Source: Aureimonas sp. AU4 (lineage in GTDB: Bacteria; Pseudomonadota; Alphaproteobacteria; Rhizobiales; Rhizobiaceae). From it: a DNA stretch of 64,000 nt. Position 1 is the stretch's first letter. Each line of letters opens with the position of its first letter. Position numbers and translations under genes: made by a program. The notes below the pieces were generated by a model that saw only the letters and a list, made by a program, of their open reading frames with translations, was not told the DNA's origin and searched no databases. The DNA is taken from the NCBI RefSeq assembly GCF_001463765.1, contig NZ_BBWK01000048.1, forward strand, positions 42,760-106,759. The letters run 5' to 3'. Shown piece by piece: positions 61,304 through 64,000 of the stretch.

Positions 61304-62405
61304 CCTCGGTCGGTCCGAGATGTTCCGTGAAGGGCGGTTGGCGTTTACGGCGGAAGACGGCGAGAATCGGCTTCTCGACGATCCAGTAGCTCAGCGAGCC
61401 GCCGACGATGATGATGAGCGTCGCGACGATCGTGATCAGTGTCGGATCGATGCTCGAGAGGAAGCCTCGCTTTAAAAGCCCCCCCAGCGTGACCGTTGCG
61501 AGCGTATGGGTCAGATACAACGAATAGGATGCCGTACCGAGCTGGAAGAGTGCATGTTCGATGCGATTCGAGCTCGGTCTGTTCGAGATGACAGCCGCAA
61601 GGACGAGGAAGATCGACGGCACGCCCCAGGTGACGAACCGGGGAGCGCCGTCGAACGGGAAGGCTATAGTCGCGGCCAACCAAGTGAGGCCGACGATGGT
61701 GAGAACGACGGCAGGAATCGGTTGCCGCACCATCGGCCGCGTCTGGCCGAAGCGCACCCACCAAGCGATCGCAGCGCCCGCTAGGAATTCGTAGATCAAG
61801 GACGATCCGAGCCACTGGCGGAAGGCGAATGTCTCGACGGCGGCGAGGGTTAGGGCCTGAAGAGCGACCATCGCGACCGCCAGACCCAGCAAACGCCTTC
61901 GCAGCGGCAGGAAAAGAATCATGACTGCCGCGACGGCATAAAAGTAGAGCTCGAACGAGAGGGTCCAACCTTGATCGAGGACGGGGTGGACCTGGCCCGG
62001 CGCACGTTCAAACGGTATCAGCGCGTAGGACGCGACGATCCAGCCGAACGTCAGTCGCGTGTTTGCCAGTGCGAGGCCCGCGGTCATGGCGCCGAGAAGG
62101 ATGGTCGTCCAGAACCAGTAGAGAGGCACGACGCGCGTGAAGCGATGCCACAGGTGGAGGCCGGCCGCCCTTACCCCCGTTGCTGCGCCCATCGTGTAGA
62201 ATATGATGAACCCGCTGATGACGAAGAAGATGTCGACGCCGGCGGCACCAAATTCCCAAATCGCCGGGTGCTCCCGCAGAACGAAAGGATCGGTCCGTGC
62301 GCTGACCACCTGGAACGCCGTGTGGTGGAAGACCACGAGGCTCGCTGCCAGGCCGCGCAGATATTGAATCGGATACTGGGTCCGCGCCTGATTGATCGAT
62401 GCCAT
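61287..62405 (-). CDS. Acyltransferase family 3 (OafA/YrhL-like) membrane protein
   Basis: A 372-residue protein with about ten transmembrane segments that probably O-acylates an exported polysaccharide or lipid. Family features: YLRGLAASLVVFHHTAF with the conserved Arg and His pair, FGAAGVDIFFVISGFIIFYT and WTLSFELYFYAVAA. GAGGAG precedes the ATG. The last residues (about EAVSKP) and the stop codon lie in what looks like the IS left end, so the native C-terminus may have been replaced, probably without loss of the catalytic core. Confidence 0.85.
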   Translation of the reverse strand: MASINQARTQYPIQYLRGLAASLVVFHHTAFQVVSARTDPFVLREHPAIWEFGAAGVDIFFVISGFIIFYTMGAATGVRAAGLHLWHRFTRVVPLYWFWTTILLGAMTAGLALANTRLTFGWIVASYALIPFERAPGQVHPVLDQGWTLSFELYFYAVAAVMILFLPLRRRLLGLAVAMVALQALTLAAVETFAFRQWLGSSLIYEFLAGAAIAWWVRFGQTRPMVRQPIPAVVLTIVGLTWLAATIAFPFDGAPRFVTWGVPSIFLVLAAVISNRPSSNRIEHALFQLGTASYSLYLTHTLATVTLGGLLKRGFLSSIDPTLITIVATLIIIVGGSLSYWIVEKPILAVFRRKRQPPFTEHLGPTEAVSKP

Positions 62406-62614
62406 CGCGGCTCCTCAGCCCCAGTCGCCCACAACTCTCGGCGTCGCGGCGTACTGAGCCGATTTCCCCTACGTCGGCAAGGCGTGTTGCGTCCTCTCGG
62501 TTACGCGACGATCCGCATCGCGGTTGGACGCCTTGCGTGGCCCTTTAGATGCTACCCCTAACGCCCAGGCCAATCTCGTCGGTGAGTGATGGCGCTGATG
62601 TCTGTAGCCCGGTC

Positions 62615-62902
62615 CTACTGGTTGACCACAACGCTGGAGCTGTTCGACTTCGGCGGAATCGGGATGCTGCGCGCCGCACCGACCGTTCCCGTTTGCCGCC
62701 GAATCAGAAGTCTGCGCCGTTGCTCGAGTTCGGTGTTCGTCCGTTCGAGAGAGCGCTCACCAACGGTCCGACGGTCGCTGGTGCGCTGGTCTTCGAGGCG
62801 CTGCCGCAAGTCGCTCGCGTCCGTCGATTGCGCGTAAGCCGGTGCCAGCGGGACTGCGCCACCCAAAGCAAGGCAAACGGCAGCAAGAATCGCGCGTCTC
62901 AT
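62615..62902 (-). CDS. Small secreted protein of unknown function
   Basis: A 95-residue protein with a signal peptide (MRRAILAAVCLALGGAVPLA, cut near YAQS). The mature part is short, charged and probably helical (DLRQRLEDQRTSDRRTVGER, RTNTELEQRRRLLIRR). No family recognised. AGGAGA lies about 7 bases before the ATG, which supports the start. Confidence 0.65.
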   Translation of the reverse strand: MRRAILAAVCLALGGAVPLAPAYAQSTDASDLRQRLEDQRTSDRRTVGERSLERTNTELEQRRRLLIRRQTGTVGAARSIPIPPKSNSSSVVVNQ

Positions 62903-63193
62903 GTCACTGATCTCCTGTCTTCCGCGTAGCTAACATATGGCTCGCAACCGGACTCGGCGAGACAACGCGCCCAAACGGTTATTTCAACCAGGATTGCGCC
63001 GACTTTTCATGCTGCCTACCTCAATCGGGGGATGCGAAAGCGCACGGGTAAGTTGATGTTATGAGTGGCGACAGTTGAGGCCACAACGATGACTACCGAT
63101 ACGCACCGCACCGATTTCTTGGCGACACCACGCATCACGCGCAGCTTCGTCGCGCATGACGAGGCGCTCCATCCTACCTTTCAGGAGGAGCCC

Positions 63194-63301
63194 ATGCCGC
63201 CGAACCTAACCTTTGCGGCGCTGATCGTGCTCGCAGGTGCTGCGGTCCCGCTCGCAGCCATCGTCGCCATATGCATGCTCGTGGCTCATATTCTCTGGTA
63301 G
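63194..63301 (+). CDS. Candidate 35-residue membrane micro-protein
   Basis: ATG at 63194 follows AGGAGGAG with a spacing of about 4-7 bases, a near-perfect ribosome site. The product starts MPPNLTFAALIVLAGAAVPL and is one long hydrophobic helix ending in HILW. A longer in-frame start at 63065 adds 43 polar residues and lacks such a site. No family recognised. Confidence 0.5.
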   Translation: MPPNLTFAALIVLAGAAVPLAAIVAICMLVAHILW

Positions 63302-63347
63302 TGGACAGCGGCGCGTCGCGCGAGCGGCCGGTCGGCGCGCGCCAGAC

Positions 63348-64000
63348 TCAACCCAGATCGACCGTCCGCGTCGCCGGATGCATCCCCGCGACGACGTCGG
63401 AACTTCCGGCAATTTCCATGCCGAATTGGTCCCGCATCGTTTTGGTCAACAAGCGCAGGCCCAGCACATAGCGGAGCAGCAAGACGGGGAGCCTCCGCCC
63501 CGCCCCATCCGACCGCTGCTCTTCAGGTCGACGACCATGGGTCGAGACCCGGTGCACGACACCGGCAAAAGGAAGCGCGCGCAGTGGTATGCCGCGTCGA
63601 TCGTGTTCCTTAGCGACGGCCGCCGCGTCGAGATAGATCGACAAGTCAGCGACGGGCCGTTCCTCTCGACCGTCGCCGTCGAGGTCGTAGAACGTCGTTC
63701 GAACGATCTGATACGCTGTTCTGTGCGCTGAAAGCCCCCGAGTTTCAAACAAAGAGCGGCCACCCTCGGACCAAAGATAACCTTGCTCGATTTGCCGTCC
63801 CGTCTCGTCTCCGTCGCGACGCATGAAGGCGACAAAATCACGGTGGACGAAGTCGCCCGGTTCGACGACCATCAAGAACACGGACTCACGCACATATGCG
63901 ATGCCGATCCGGCAGCGCTCGGCGCGCTCGTTTGTCAGATTGGATTCGGCGTCACCCGGCGCAATTTCCGGTCGGGCAAGCAACGCGTCGACTCGCTCCA
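63348..64000 (-). CDS. Hypothetical protein (5' end outside window)
   Basis: The frame is open to the window edge, so the start is not visible; about 217 codons are seen. It includes FLMVVEPGDFVHRDFVAFMR, QGYLWSEGGRSLFETRG and FYDLDGDGREERPVADLSIY. The DLDGDGREE stretch resembles a calcium-binding EF-hand-type loop or an FG-GAP repeat, but one copy is not diagnostic. Third codon positions are GC-rich in this frame, favouring it over the opposite-strand frames. Function unknown. Confidence 0.5.
   Translation of the reverse strand, partial: ERVDALLARPEIAPGDAESNLTNERAERCRIGIAYVRESVFLMVVEPGDFVHRDFVAFMRRDGDETGRQIEQGYLWSEGGRSLFETRGLSAHRTAYQIVRTTFYDLDGDGREERPVADLSIYLDAAAVAKEHDRRGIPLRALPFAGVVHRVSTHGRRPEEQRSDGAGRRLPVLLLRYVLGLRLLTKTMRDQFGMEIAGSSDVVAGMHPATRTVDLG

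Noticed and set aside
63237..63731. A 164-codon plus-strand frame near the right edge
   Set aside because: Antisense to the better-supported minus-strand frame; low-complexity, arginine-rich translation.

Overview
The window is about 64 kb of GC-rich chromosome from an alphaproteobacterium, almost certainly of the order Hyphomicrobiales (Rhizobiales). The evidence is gene order: accB-accC-aat followed by a DUF2155 gene and an NDUFA12-family gene, divK-pleD-DUF3572, pyrB with a degenerate pyrC, and nuoA-N followed by birA-rnj-DUF1467-proS-lolC-lolD. A CtrA-type box (TTAA-N7-TTAAC) and promoters close to CTTGAC-N17-CTATAT fit the same group. An Aurantimonadaceae-like genome is a guess only. No rRNA, CRISPR array or replication origin was seen.

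Layout. 1-9.8 kb: 3' part of rne, a class I/II aminotransferase, a secreted M48 protease overlapping a DsbA-like thiol oxidoreductase, accB-accC, aat, then DUF2155 and NDUFA12-family genes. 9.8-14.4 kb: the gatC/gatA and gatB amidotransferase genes, with two GNAT acetyltransferases and a small conserved-looking ORF interleaved. 14.5-26.7 kb: an UPF0173 hydrolase, ruvX, two small membrane proteins, the overlapping chain pyrB-pyrC'-plsY-dprA, then topA-rnr-DUF983 and rpmG. 26.7-31.3 kb: pleD and divK (cell-cycle signalling), DUF3572, a HAD phosphatase and dinB. 31.3-36.6 kb: dnaE, a 27-codon membrane micro-ORF, ohr and a Tat-exported class A beta-lactamase. 36.6-43.3 kb: lolD, lolC, proS, a candidate small RNA, DUF1467, rnj and birA. 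43.3-58.7 kb: the complete 14-gene nuo operon for respiratory complex I, on the minus strand.

59-64 kb is different. After tRNA-Asp and tRNA-Val the sequence becomes accessory: an Abi_C-like gene fragment fused to a frameshifted, truncated IS1182-type transposase, an acyltransferase whose stop codon appears to lie in the insertion sequence end, and small secreted or membrane proteins of unknown function.

The genes are mostly housekeeping: RNA decay (rne, rnr, rnj), translation (gat, aat, proS, rpmG), lipid synthesis (accBC, plsY), pyrimidines, replication and repair (dnaE, dinB, topA, dprA, ruvX), lipoprotein export and respiration. Translational coupling is heavy: many genes start on the stop codon of the gene before as NTGA, and all four versions (ATGA, GTGA, TTGA, CTGA) occur.

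The strongest unexplained signals are a promoter-hairpin-terminator unit at about 40153-40344 (a likely small RNA), a CtrA box at 16609-16624, palindromes filling the gatC promoter, two micro-ORFs with strong ribosome binding sites, an RTG-type beta-lactamase, a probable CTG start for birA, and the scarred island next to tRNA-Val. No clearly new multi-gene system was found.
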